Shown: one piece after another, positions 36,246 through 45,388 of the stretch | How positions within the stretch are numbered: position 1 is the stretch's first letter | How the letters are laid out: every line of letters begins with the position of its first letter | Source: an uncultured Paracoccaceae bacterium | GTDB lineage: Bacteria; Pseudomonadota; Alphaproteobacteria; Rhodobacterales; Rhodobacteraceae | DNA: 64,000 nucleotides | NCBI GenBank assembly: GCA_947498415.1 | Contig: CANMKB010000002.1 | Location: 124,001-188,000, forward strand | Direction of reading: 5' to 3' | Program-made: the position numbers and the translations under genes | Notes under the pieces: generated by a model | What the model was told of the DNA's origin: nothing | Seen by the model: the letters and a program-made list of their open reading frames with translations, nothing else | The model's database searches: none

Positions 36246-37118
36246 GTGGAAAATATTCGCGCCATGACGCTCATGGTTTTGGGCATGGCGTGTTTTGCAA
36301 GTGCAGATGCCCTTATTAAAATGGCGTCACAGTCTTTGCCCTCTGGCGTTGTGTTAACGGTGATGGCCTTGGGCGGGTCTACATTGTTTTTGGCAATTTG
36401 CTTGTATCAGGGCACCCGTGTTGTTTCTCCGTTGTTTTTTCATCCCATCGTGATGCTGCGCAATTTGGCAGAAGTCGGCGCGGCGATTTGCCTGTTTCTC
36501 GCCTTTGCTTGGTCACCGCTTTCGACGGTCTCGGCCATCATGCAGGCGCTGCCGCTGGTGTTAACCCTGACCGCTGCGGTTTTGCTGAAAGAACGTGTTG
36601 GCCCGCGCCGCTGGACAGCGGTTTTGCTTGGGTTGGTGGGTGTTTTGATCATCATTCGCCCCACACCTGACACCTTTGAATTGGCGACATTGATGGCCTT
36701 GGCGGGAACCGTGTCCTTGGCCTTACGAGATCTGACGTCACGACTGGCTCCATCAGAGGCCTCGACACCGCTCTTGTCGTTTTACGCATTCTTTGCCCTG
36801 ATCCCGGCAGGCATTGTGATGGCATTGTTCGAAGAAGAACCAAGCCCTTGGACCTGGCCCTTAGTGACCATGCATGCAGGCATCATCTTGTTTGCCTTTA
36901 CAGGCTACTATCTTGTGACGATCGCTATGCGCGTGGGTGAAGTTTCTGCTGTCTCACCACTCCGCTACACCCGGCTGCCATTTGCAGCCCTTTTGGGATT
37001 CTTTATATTCAGCGAAATCCCCGATCTCTGGACAACACTTGGCTCTGTCCTTGTGATCGGCTCTGGCCTGTATGTGATGTTGCGCGAGGCGCAATTGAAA
37101 CGACGCGCAGCTGCCTAA
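36246..37118 (+). CDS. EamA/DMT-family transporter
   Basis: The 290-residue membrane protein has ten predicted helices arranged as two EamA repeats, starting TLMVLGMACFASADALIKMASQSLPSG. The second repeat includes AGTVSLALRDLTSRLAPSEAS and ALLGFFIFSEIPDLWTTLGSVLVIGSGLYVMLRE. The family exports metabolites or drugs and the substrate here is unknown. The start is GTG at 36246; an in-frame ATG at 36264 is the alternative. It is directly downstream of mur, so it may be in the same transcript, though no functional link is known. It ends four bases before the convergent kinase gene. Confidence 0.87.
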   Translation: MENIRAMTLMVLGMACFASADALIKMASQSLPSGVVLTVMALGGSTLFLAICLYQGTRVVSPLFFHPIVMLRNLAEVGAAICLFLAFAWSPLSTVSAIMQALPLVLTLTAAVLLKERVGPRRWTAVLLGLVGVLIIIRPTPDTFELATLMALAGTVSLALRDLTSRLAPSEASTPLLSFYAFFALIPAGIVMALFEEEPSPWTWPLVTMHAGIILFAFTGYYLVTIAMRVGEVSAVSPLRYTRLPFAALLGFFIFSEIPDLWTTLGSVLVIGSGLYVMLREAQLKRRAAA

Positions 37119-37121
37119 TCT

Positions 37122-38225
37122 CTAGGCGGCACAAAGCGGAAATTTGGCCCAAAACGTTGCGCCATTGTCATCGTTATTGAAATAGCCAATTTCGCCCCCC
37201 ATGCCTTCGGTCATCTGTTTACAGATGGATAAGCCCAGACCGGTGCTTTTGAATTTTTTCTTCTCACCTGACTTGGTTTGTACAAACCGCGAGAACATCC
37301 GGCCTTCCAACTCTGGTGGCACACCAGGGCCGTGATCGCGGACCTTAAAGCAGATGTTGTCATCATGGAGTTCAAGGTTCAGTTCAATTTCCGAATCCGC
37401 CGGAGAGAACTTGGCTGCATTTGAAAGAAGGTTCGCCAATATTTGCTGTAGGCGGTTTACGTCGACCTCAAGCATGATCGGGTCAGTGCCCTCAGGCATG
37501 TTGGCCGCAACGGTTTGACCGTCTTGCAAATAACCCTCGATGGATTGAGACGCATCAGCAACAACTTCACGCGCATCAAGTTTGCTGAGGTTATAGTTCA
37601 ACTCGCCGCTTTCCAGCGATTTGAAATCAAGCAATTCATTCACCAAATGGAGCAAACGATTGCTGTTGCGTTGCGCCAGCCCAAGTAGGTTTCCAATCGC
37701 CGGAGCGACCTCGCCCAGTTGACCGCTATTGGCCATCTTCAACGCACCCAATACCGATGTAAGTGGCGTGCGCAGCTCGTGGCTGATCATCGCGACAAAT
37801 TCGTCTTTGGCTTTATCTTGCTCGATCCGTTCGGTCACATCGATATGCACACCGGAAATTTTGACAGGTTTGCCATCTGCGTCGCGGTCGGTCACACCGG
37901 CATCTGATTGCACCCAAACCCAATGGCCCGCGTTATGACGCAAGCGGAAAGTGGTTTTGCTTCGGTTGGTTTCGCCTGAGAACAAGGCCCGATCAGCTGC
38001 ATTAAACGCCCCAAGATCATCTGGGTGAATGCGCGCCATCAATTCGTCTTGCGGAGAAATCTCAGCATCTGGGGCAAGACCAACCATGGTTTTCCAAGGG
38101 GCAGACACAGCAGATTCGCCAGTGGTCAGGTTCAAATCAAACAACCCGATTCCAGCATCTTCTAACAATGTGGTCGCTCGCGCTGCCGGAATTGTACCTC
38201 CGGTCGTAACCTGTGACTGGGTCAA
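37122..38225 (-). CDS. PAS-domain sensor histidine kinase (soluble, orphan)
   Basis: The 367-residue kinase has no membrane helix. Residues 17-135 form a PAS domain of the PAS_3 type (MARIHPDDLGAFNAADRALF, FRLRHNAGHWVWVQSDAGVTDRDADGKPVKISGVHIDVTER). The H-box is EFVAMISHELRTPLTS with His149, the N-box ILANLLSNAAKFSP, and the G boxes DHGPGVPPELEGRMFSRF and TGLGLSICKQM. The start appears to be TTG at 38225, five bases after GGAGG. No response regulator is adjacent, so its partner and signal are unknown. It is divergent from eno. The DMT gene ends four bases from its stop. Confidence 0.92.
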   Translation of the reverse strand: MTQSQVTTGGTIPAARATTLLEDAGIGLFDLNLTTGESAVSAPWKTMVGLAPDAEISPQDELMARIHPDDLGAFNAADRALFSGETNRSKTTFRLRHNAGHWVWVQSDAGVTDRDADGKPVKISGVHIDVTERIEQDKAKDEFVAMISHELRTPLTSVLGALKMANSGQLGEVAPAIGNLLGLAQRNSNRLLHLVNELLDFKSLESGELNYNLSKLDAREVVADASQSIEGYLQDGQTVAANMPEGTDPIMLEVDVNRLQQILANLLSNAAKFSPADSEIELNLELHDDNICFKVRDHGPGVPPELEGRMFSRFVQTKSGEKKKFKSTGLGLSICKQMTEGMGGEIGYFNNDDNGATFWAKFPLCAA

Positions 38226-39813
<1,588 letters not shown>

Positions 39814-39832
39814 TTTCAGTCCAAAAGTTTAG

Positions 39833-39861
39833 AAAAGCCCCGCTTTATGTGGGGCTTTTTT
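39833..39861 (+). terminator. Rho-independent terminator of eno
   Basis: The stem AAAAGCCCC / GGGGCTTTT (39833-39841 and 39851-39859) can extend by two pairs inward. It is followed by further T residues. Confidence 0.9.
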
Positions 39862-39879
39862 CGTTTTATGCAGCTGGTT

Positions 39880-40332
39880 ATGAAACAACCGTCAAAGCTC
39901 AATCACTTTCAGACCAAACACGCAAACCTTCTGATGCACAGCTATCAGCGGTTCACTGGCCGGGCCTTGCTTGCGGAAGCCGATGCAAAATCCTTGTACC
40001 ACGCCCCCTTCCCTGTTTTGTCCCACAACACGGCTGACGATCCGATTTTAACATATGGCAATCTTGCCGCCCAAAGGCTTTGGGAGATGGATTGGGAGGC
40101 TTTGACCCAATTGCCATCACGTTTGACGGCAGAACCTATGCATCGCGATCAACGTTCGGATATGTTTGAGCAAATGCGCACCAAAGGTTGGATTGCCAAT
40201 TACGAGGGCATTCGCATCAGCGCCACAGGCAAACGCTTTCGTATTAAAAACGCCATCATCTGGACGGTCACTGACCGCGCAGGCCAACGCATTGGTGAGG
40301 CCGCCACATTTAAGGATTACACCCCATTATGA
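39880..40332 (+). CDS. MEKHLA domain-containing protein
   Basis: The protein is about 150 residues and resembles the bacterial stand-alone MEKHLA (PAS-like) proteins: LLMHSYQRFTGRALLAEADAKSLYHAPFPVLSHN, DPILTYGNLAAQRLWEMDWEALTQLPSRLTAEP and a C-terminal GIRISATGKRFRIKNAIIWTV. In plants the domain closes HD-ZIP III regulators. In bacteria it is a lone domain of unknown role, presumably ligand-binding. The exact start is uncertain: 39868 and 39880 are both ATG, with no clear ribosome binding site. It overlaps the DUF985 gene by four bases. Confidence 0.82.
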   Translation: MKQPSKLNHFQTKHANLLMHSYQRFTGRALLAEADAKSLYHAPFPVLSHNTADDPILTYGNLAAQRLWEMDWEALTQLPSRLTAEPMHRDQRSDMFEQMRTKGWIANYEGIRISATGKRFRIKNAIIWTVTDRAGQRIGEAATFKDYTPL

Positions 40333-40763
40333 CCGCAGATCAAATTATCGCGCACCTCAAGCTGCAGCCTCATCCCGAAGGCGGATATTATCGTGAAACG
40401 TGGGTGGCGAATTCCCAAGGTCGTGCCAGTGGGACGGCGATCTATTTTCTGTTGAAAGCCGGCGAAACCAGCCATTGGCATAAGGTCGATGCGACAGAGA
40501 TCTGGCACTACTATGCAGGTGCCCCAATCGAGCTATCTCTCAGCGAAACAGATACCGGGCCAGCACAGGTTTACACGTTGGGCCCTGATTTAAGTGCCGG
40601 ACAAGCACCGCAGGTGATCGTGCCAGAACATCATTGGCAGTCGGCCAAAACGACCGGAGATTACACGCTTGTGGGCTGTACCGTGTCCCCCGGATTTCAG
40701 TTCAGTGGCTTTACACTGGCTGCGCCTACGTTTGATATTCCGCGCGACATCTTTCCAGAATAA
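40329..40763 (+). CDS. Cupin domain protein of the DUF985 (Cupin_5) family
   Basis: The 144-residue protein has IIAHLKLQPHPEGGYYRETW at the N terminus and AIYFLLKAGETSHWHKVDATEIWHYYAGAPIELSLSE, both hallmarks of the DUF985 cupins (the HPEGGYYRE and SHWHK motifs with metal-ligand histidines). It ends with LVGCTVSPGFQFSGFTLAAP. The function is unknown; structures show a cupin barrel. It starts inside the stop codon of the MEKHLA gene (ATGA), so the two unknown proteins are coexpressed and may act together, which is inference. Confidence 0.9.
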   Translation: MTADQIIAHLKLQPHPEGGYYRETWVANSQGRASGTAIYFLLKAGETSHWHKVDATEIWHYYAGAPIELSLSETDTGPAQVYTLGPDLSAGQAPQVIVPEHHWQSAKTTGDYTLVGCTVSPGFQFSGFTLAAPTFDIPRDIFPE

Positions 40764-40905
40764 ACGGCGAAACCGCTGAAAAAGCGATCCAAACACCGAT
40801 TTATGCGTCAAAACCACTGCTTCTGACTAAAACATCCATCAATTCCCCTATCTTGGATCAAATTCCCTCTTAGTCTGAAAACATAGTTTCAGTGGAGGAA
40901 TACAG

Positions 40906-41982
40906 ATGAACAAGCAAGTTGCTGAATTCATAGGCACGTTCACCTTAGTTCTATTTGGGTGTGGTGCGGCGGTGATCGCGGGTGGTGACATTGGCCTAAC
41001 GGGGATCAGTTTTGCCTTTGGTTTGGCGTTGATCGGTATGGCATACGGCATTGGCACCGTATCGGGTTGCCATATCAACCCGGCAGTGTCGTTGGGCATG
41101 GTGGCCGCGGGCCGCATGGACATGCCAGAGGCGGTGAAATACATCATCGCGCAGGTGGCCGGCGCCATCGTGGCCGCGCTTGTGTTGTTGATTATCGCAA
41201 ACGGGTCCGCCGATTACTCTGTGGCTGACAATGGGCTTGGCCAAAACGGCTGGGGCAAAGGATATCTGGGAGAATACGGGTTCTTCTCGGCCTTTGTGTT
41301 TGAATTTGTTGCAACCTTCTTGTTCATGGTGGTTATTCTAGGCGCAACAGGTGCTGGCGCACCGGCCGCAATTGCCGGGCTCGCCATTGGTTTAGCCTTG
41401 GTTGTGATCCACCTTGTGGGCATTAACATCACTGGTGTTTCGGTGAACCCTGCCCGTTCTATTGGGCCTGCCTTGTTTGCCGGTTGGTTGCCGATTGCAC
41501 AGCTTCCGCTCTTTATCATTGCGCCTGTTTTGGGTGCGGTTGCAGCTGGGCTGTTGTTTAAGTCCGGGATGCTGGACGCAGTTTCAGAAGCAGACACAAG
41601 CACACCATCGGATGCCGAACTGCGCGCTGAACGTGACGCCCTTTTGCAAGAGCGCAACCAGCTCGCCGCTGATCTGGCAATGTGCCAAAGCAATCTAACA
41701 ACACAAGCTATGGCACCTGCTGCGACGGCCCCCGTTGCAACCGAGGCTTCAAAACCCAAAGGTCTAAGTGCACCACGCAATGGCGCTGCGGATGATCTTA
41801 AGAAAATCAATGGGGTCGGCCCAAAGATGGAACAGCTTTTGAACCGTCTTGGATACTACCACTTTGATCAGATCGCCGCGTGGTCGCCTTCTGAAGTGGC
41901 CTGGGTCGATGACAATCTAGAAGGCTTCAAAGGTCGGGCAACGCGAGATGAATGGATCAAACAAGCCAAAGATCTTGCGTAA
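40906..41982 (+). CDS. aqpZ: Aquaporin Z fused to coiled coil and helix-hairpin-helix domain
   Basis: The 358-residue protein is far longer than AqpZ (about 230). Residues 1-226 form a full aquaporin with NPA motifs at 58-60 (GCHINPAVSLG) and 181-183 (SVNPARSIG) and about six helices. Residues 236-262 are a charged coiled-coil-like stretch (AELRAERDALLQERNQLAADL) and 263-290 an Ala/Thr/Pro linker. Residues 294-356 form a helix-hairpin-helix domain (DDLKKINGVGPKMEQLLNRLGYYHF and DEWIKQAK) of the kind also found at the end of some Rhodobacteraceae NuoE and L21 proteins. The ribosome binding site is GGAGGAATACAG. The role of the soluble tail is unknown. Confidence 0.92.
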   Translation: MNKQVAEFIGTFTLVLFGCGAAVIAGGDIGLTGISFAFGLALIGMAYGIGTVSGCHINPAVSLGMVAAGRMDMPEAVKYIIAQVAGAIVAALVLLIIANGSADYSVADNGLGQNGWGKGYLGEYGFFSAFVFEFVATFLFMVVILGATGAGAPAAIAGLAIGLALVVIHLVGINITGVSVNPARSIGPALFAGWLPIAQLPLFIIAPVLGAVAAGLLFKSGMLDAVSEADTSTPSDAELRAERDALLQERNQLAADLAMCQSNLTTQAMAPAATAPVATEASKPKGLSAPRNGAADDLKKINGVGPKMEQLLNRLGYYHFDQIAAWSPSEVAWVDDNLEGFKGRATRDEWIKQAKDLA

Positions 41983-42018
41983 CTAGGCACGACTGTCGAG
42001 CAGACACGTCCAGCAGGG

Positions 42019-42057
42019 AACCAGCCGTCCTATGATTAGGTCGGCTGGTTTTCTTTT
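42019..42057 (+). terminator. Terminator of aqpZ overlapping the end of anmK
   Basis: A perfect 9-bp stem, AACCAGCCG / CGGCTGGTT (42019-42027 and 42042-42050), has an inner CCTA/TAGG pairing and is followed by TTCTTTT. The right arm falls within the last codons of the convergent anmK gene. Confidence 0.85.
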
Positions 42058-43160
42058 GATGGGTGGCTGACGACCCCGCCCCCGACTTTGGCCATCACAC
42101 CCGTGGTGGACGGGCAAGACGTCGGCAAGCCGCGCACCACGCGTGCCGCAAGAAACGCAAAGGCCTGCGCCTCGAGCATGTCGCCATCCAGGCCGACGTC
42201 TTCGATCGGCACGACCGGGCAATCCAAAGACACACGCAGCATTTCCATTAAGACCGGGTTTTTCCGTCCGCCACCGGTGACCAACACCTGTGATGGCGGT
42301 TTGGGGCAATGCTGCATTCCTTGGGCCACAGCGGCCGCTGACATCGCAGTAAGCGTGGCCATTGCATCAGAGTCACTTAGCTCTTTCACCAAGCCAATCA
42401 TTTCGGAAAAGTCGTTTCTGTCCAATGACTTTGGCGGCACTCTTGAGAAATAATTCTCAGCCAAAAACAGCTCAAGCGCCCCAGTTTCTACTTCTCCAGA
42501 CATGGCAACTTTGCCGTCTTTGTCATAGGGCTGTTCGCGGCGGGCCTGCATCAAATCGTTCATCGGCGCATTGGCAGGGCCAGTGTCAAAGGCCAGCAAT
42601 GCGCCCTCTTCATCGGGAGTGGATTTACTGGGATCAACCCAAGTCAAATTGCCAACACCGCCCAAGTTCAGAAACACCACAGGCGCAGTCGCGCCAAACC
42701 ACTTGGCACAGGCAAAATGGTAAAATGGCGCGAGCGGTGCACCTTCGCCGCCCAGCTCTACATCTGCTGTTCTGAAATCCCAACAGACCGGCACGCCGGT
42801 TTTATCTGCCAAAGCCACACCATCGCCCACTTGCAATGTCCCTTGTGCTCGCGGCGCATGGGCCAAGGTTTGGCCATGAAAGCCGATCAGATCACAGCCT
42901 GCAAAATCCCGCAAAACTTGCGTATGGGCCACCTGAACCGTCACCGCAGCCCGATCCACATCAGGCCCGACCCACTGACCAAGCGCCTGTGTCAGAACCC
43001 GCTGTTCTGCCTCAGAGTAAGGGCGATAGGCCGTTTCCCCAAAGGCGAATATCCGCACGCCATCGGTTTCCAACACGGCCACATCCACACCATCAAGCGA
43101 TGTGCCCGACATAGCCCCGGCCACTTTAATTGGCCCCTTGCTCAACTTGGCCTTCAACAT
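42036..43160 (-). CDS. anmK: Anhydro-N-acetylmuramic acid kinase
   Basis: The 374-residue enzyme phosphorylates and opens 1,6-anhydro-N-acetylmuramate to MurNAc-6-P during cell-wall recycling. The family opening [22 protein letters not shown] is present. [12 protein letters not shown] and [17 protein letters not shown] carry the nucleotide and sugar sites, and [18 protein letters not shown] the C-terminal lobe. It belongs to the same pathway as nagZ at 57687-58676. It is divergent from tyrS, with 61 bases between the start codons. Confidence 0.95.
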   Translation of the reverse strand: MLKAKLSKGPIKVAGAMSGTSLDGVDVAVLETDGVRIFAFGETAYRPYSEAEQRVLTQALGQWVGPDVDRAAVTVQVAHTQVLRDFAGCDLIGFHGQTLAHAPRAQGTLQVGDGVALADKTGVPVCWDFRTADVELGGEGAPLAPFYHFACAKWFGATAPVVFLNLGGVGNLTWVDPSKSTPDEEGALLAFDTGPANAPMNDLMQARREQPYDKDGKVAMSGEVETGALELFLAENYFSRVPPKSLDRNDFSEMIGLVKELSDSDAMATLTAMSAAAVAQGMQHCPKPPSQVLVTGGGRKNPVLMEMLRVSLDCPVVPIEDVGLDGDMLEAQAFAFLAARVVRGLPTSCPSTTGVMAKVGGGVVSHPSKENQPT

Positions 43161-43221
43161 GGCCTTTTCCTTTACCTCAACCCTGCTTATACAGCTTTCA
43201 ACATCATATGAGACGGATACT

Positions 43222-44472
43222 ATGACCTACCACCCCAAATCGGACTTTTTGCGTGTGATGATCGAACGCGGCTTTTTGGCTGACTGTACCGATTATCAGG
43301 GCCTGGATGATGCACTGATCGCGGGCGTGGTGCCCACATATATCGGTTATGATGCAACGGCAAAGTCTTTGCATGTTGGTCATTTGCTTAACATCATGAT
43401 GCTGCGTTGGTTGCAGAAAACAGGCCACAAGCCGATTACTTTGATGGGCGGCGGCACGACCAAAGTGGGCGATCCATCTTTTAAAGCGGACGAACGTCCA
43501 TTGCTCTCACAGGATGTGATCGATCAAAATATTTCGGGAATGCAGCAAGTATTTGCGAAATATCTGGAATATGGCGACGGTCCGACAGATGCGATCATGT
43601 TGAACAACGCAGAATGGCTTGACGGTTTAAACTACCTAGAGTTCCTGCGCGATATTGGTCGTCATTTCTCTGTGAACCGGATGCTGTCCTTTGAAAGCGT
43701 AAAGTCGCGCTTGGATCGTGAACAGTCACTCAGCTTCCTTGAGTTCAACTATATGATCCTGCAGGCATATGACTTCCTAGAGCTGAACCGTCGTTATGGC
43801 TGCTTGTTACAGATGGGTGGCAGCGACCAATGGGGTAACATTGTCAACGGTATCGACCTCACACGTCGCGTGATAGACAATCAGATCTTTGGCCTAACTT
43901 CACCATTGCTCGCTACGTCTGACGGCAAAAAGATGGGTAAATCCGAAGGCGGCGCAGTGTGGCTGAACGCCGACATGCTGTCTGCTTACGAGTTCTGGCA
44001 GTTCTGGCGCAATACGACGGATGCCGACGTGGGTCGGTTCCTTAAGCTTTATACGGAACTTCCTGTCGAAGAATGTGATCGTCTGGGCGCCCTAGCCGGG
44101 TCTGAGATCAACGATGCGAAAATCATTCTGGCCAACGAAGTGACCACCCTATGCCATGGCGCAGATGCGGCGGCGGCGGCCGAAGCGACCGCACGCGAAG
44201 TCTTTGAAAAAGGCGGTGTTGGGGATGATCTGCCAACGCTGACGCTGACAGCAGAAGACATTGGCGACGGCATCTCTGTGGTGCAGTTGATCGTACGCTC
44301 TGGTCTGGCAAAGTCAGGCAAAGATGCAAAGCGTTTGATTGCCGAAAACGGGGCCAAACTGGATGACCAACCATTGACCGAAATGCGCATCTTTGATGCG
44401 GCGGCGCTGGCCTCTCCGATCAAGCTAAGTGCTGGTAAAAAACGCCACGCTTTGGTGAAGCTGGCGGATTAA
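43222..44472 (+). CDS. tyrS: Tyrosyl-tRNA synthetase
   Basis: The 416-residue class I synthetase attaches tyrosine to tRNA-Tyr. The HIGH-type motif is [12 protein letters not shown] near residue 52, the tyrosine-binding core is [18 protein letters not shown], and the KMSKS loop is [14 protein letters not shown]-terminal S4-like RNA-binding domain ([23 protein letters not shown]) ends the protein. The start at 43222 gives the usual N terminus [17 protein letters not shown]; the upstream open frame to 43102 overlaps the anmK start region and is not used. A terminator follows. Confidence 0.97.
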   Translation: MTYHPKSDFLRVMIERGFLADCTDYQGLDDALIAGVVPTYIGYDATAKSLHVGHLLNIMMLRWLQKTGHKPITLMGGGTTKVGDPSFKADERPLLSQDVIDQNISGMQQVFAKYLEYGDGPTDAIMLNNAEWLDGLNYLEFLRDIGRHFSVNRMLSFESVKSRLDREQSLSFLEFNYMILQAYDFLELNRRYGCLLQMGGSDQWGNIVNGIDLTRRVIDNQIFGLTSPLLATSDGKKMGKSEGGAVWLNADMLSAYEFWQFWRNTTDADVGRFLKLYTELPVEECDRLGALAGSEINDAKIILANEVTTLCHGADAAAAAEATAREVFEKGGVGDDLPTLTLTAEDIGDGISVVQLIVRSGLAKSGKDAKRLIAENGAKLDDQPLTEMRIFDAAALASPIKLSAGKKRHALVKLAD

Positions 44473-44500
44473 TTTCGCCATTTCAATCTGGTATTTACCC

Positions 44501-44534
44501 ATGAGCGTCCCATTTGGGGCGCTCATTTCGTTTT
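44501..44534 (+). terminator. Terminator of tyrS
   Basis: The stem ATGAGCG-t-CCCA / TGGG-g-CGCTCAT (44501-44512 and 44515-44526) has a T-G wobble and a two-base loop, and is followed by TTCGTTTT. Confidence 0.7.
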
Positions 44535-44577
44535 AGACGTGCCGTCATTCTGGACAGCTCCCCCTGTGAGACTTTAT

Positions 44578-44593
44578 TTGAACATATGTTCAA
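44578..44593. promoter_or_regulatory. Perfect 16-base palindrome upstream of the SDR gene
   Basis: TTGAACATATGTTCAA is a perfect palindrome 22 bases before the start codon. Size and symmetry suit a dimeric TetR- or MarR-type repressor. No regulator gene is adjacent, so the site would be controlled in trans. Confidence 0.6.
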
Positions 44594-44614
44594 TAACCCC
44601 TCTGGGAGAGGCTC

Positions 44615-45370
44615 ATGAAAATTACAGAAACCGCAGCAGTAATCACCGGTGCAGCATCTGGTCTGGGCGAAGCGACCGCGCGTTGGTTTGCCGCCAACGG
44701 TGCAAAGGTTACTATTTTGGATCGCGATACAGAGCGCGGCGCAGCGGTTGCAAAAGAGATCGGCGGCACGTTTGTCGAGACTGATGTGACCAGCGAAGAC
44801 TCTGTTGCCGCTGCTATGACAGCAGCCAAAGCGGCCATGGGCAAAATCACCGCAGCTGTGAATTGCGCAGGCATTGCACCGGCGGCGAAAACCATCGGCA
44901 AAGACGGCGCGCACCCGCTGGGCCTATTTCAGAAAACCATCGACATCAATCTGGTGGGTTCATTCAACGTCGCCCGCCTAGCGGCTGAAGCCATGGCTGA
45001 AAACGAACCAGACGCAGATGGCTCTCGTGGTGTGATTGTAAACACTGCGTCGATTGCGGCGATGGACGGCCAAAAAGGCCAAACTGCTTATGCGGCATCT
45101 AAGGGTGGTATCGTTGGTCTGTCATTGCCAATGGCACGTGATCTGGGCCGCACAGGCATTCGCGTGATGGCGATCGCACCGGGCATTTTCCGCACCCCAA
45201 TGCTTGAGGCCTTTGGCCAAGAAATCATGGATGGCCTAGCCAAAGACGTGACATGCCCACCCCGTTTGGGTGAGCCAAGCGAATATGCGCGTCTGGCTCA
45301 ATTCATCGTCGAATGTGGCTATCTGAACGGCGAAACCATCCGTTTGGACGGCGCGTTGCGGATGCAATAA
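44615..45370 (+). CDS. SDR family oxidoreductase (3-hydroxyacyl-CoA dehydrogenase type II-like)
   Basis: The 251-residue short-chain dehydrogenase has the NAD-binding motif [19 protein letters not shown], acidic residue D38 in [10 protein letters not shown] favouring NAD over [12 protein letters not shown], and the catalytic S/Y/K in [36 protein letters not shown] (YxxxK seen as YAASK). The set resembles mitochondrial HSD17B10, which oxidises 3-hydroxyacyl-CoA in branched-chain amino-acid and fatty-acid breakdown. A palindromic operator just upstream supports separate regulation. No beta-oxidation genes adjoin it. A short hairpin follows the stop. Confidence 0.88.
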   Translation: MKITETAAVITGAASGLGEATARWFAANGAKVTILDRDTERGAAVAKEIGGTFVETDVTSEDSVAAAMTAAKAAMGKITAAVNCAGIAPAAKTIGKDGAHPLGLFQKTIDINLVGSFNVARLAAEAMAENEPDADGSRGVIVNTASIAAMDGQKGQTAYAASKGGIVGLSLPMARDLGRTGIRVMAIAPGIFRTPMLEAFGQEIMDGLAKDVTCPPRLGEPSEYARLAQFIVECGYLNGETIRLDGALRMQ

Positions 45371-45388
45371 GCTTTAAAAGTCAAAGGA

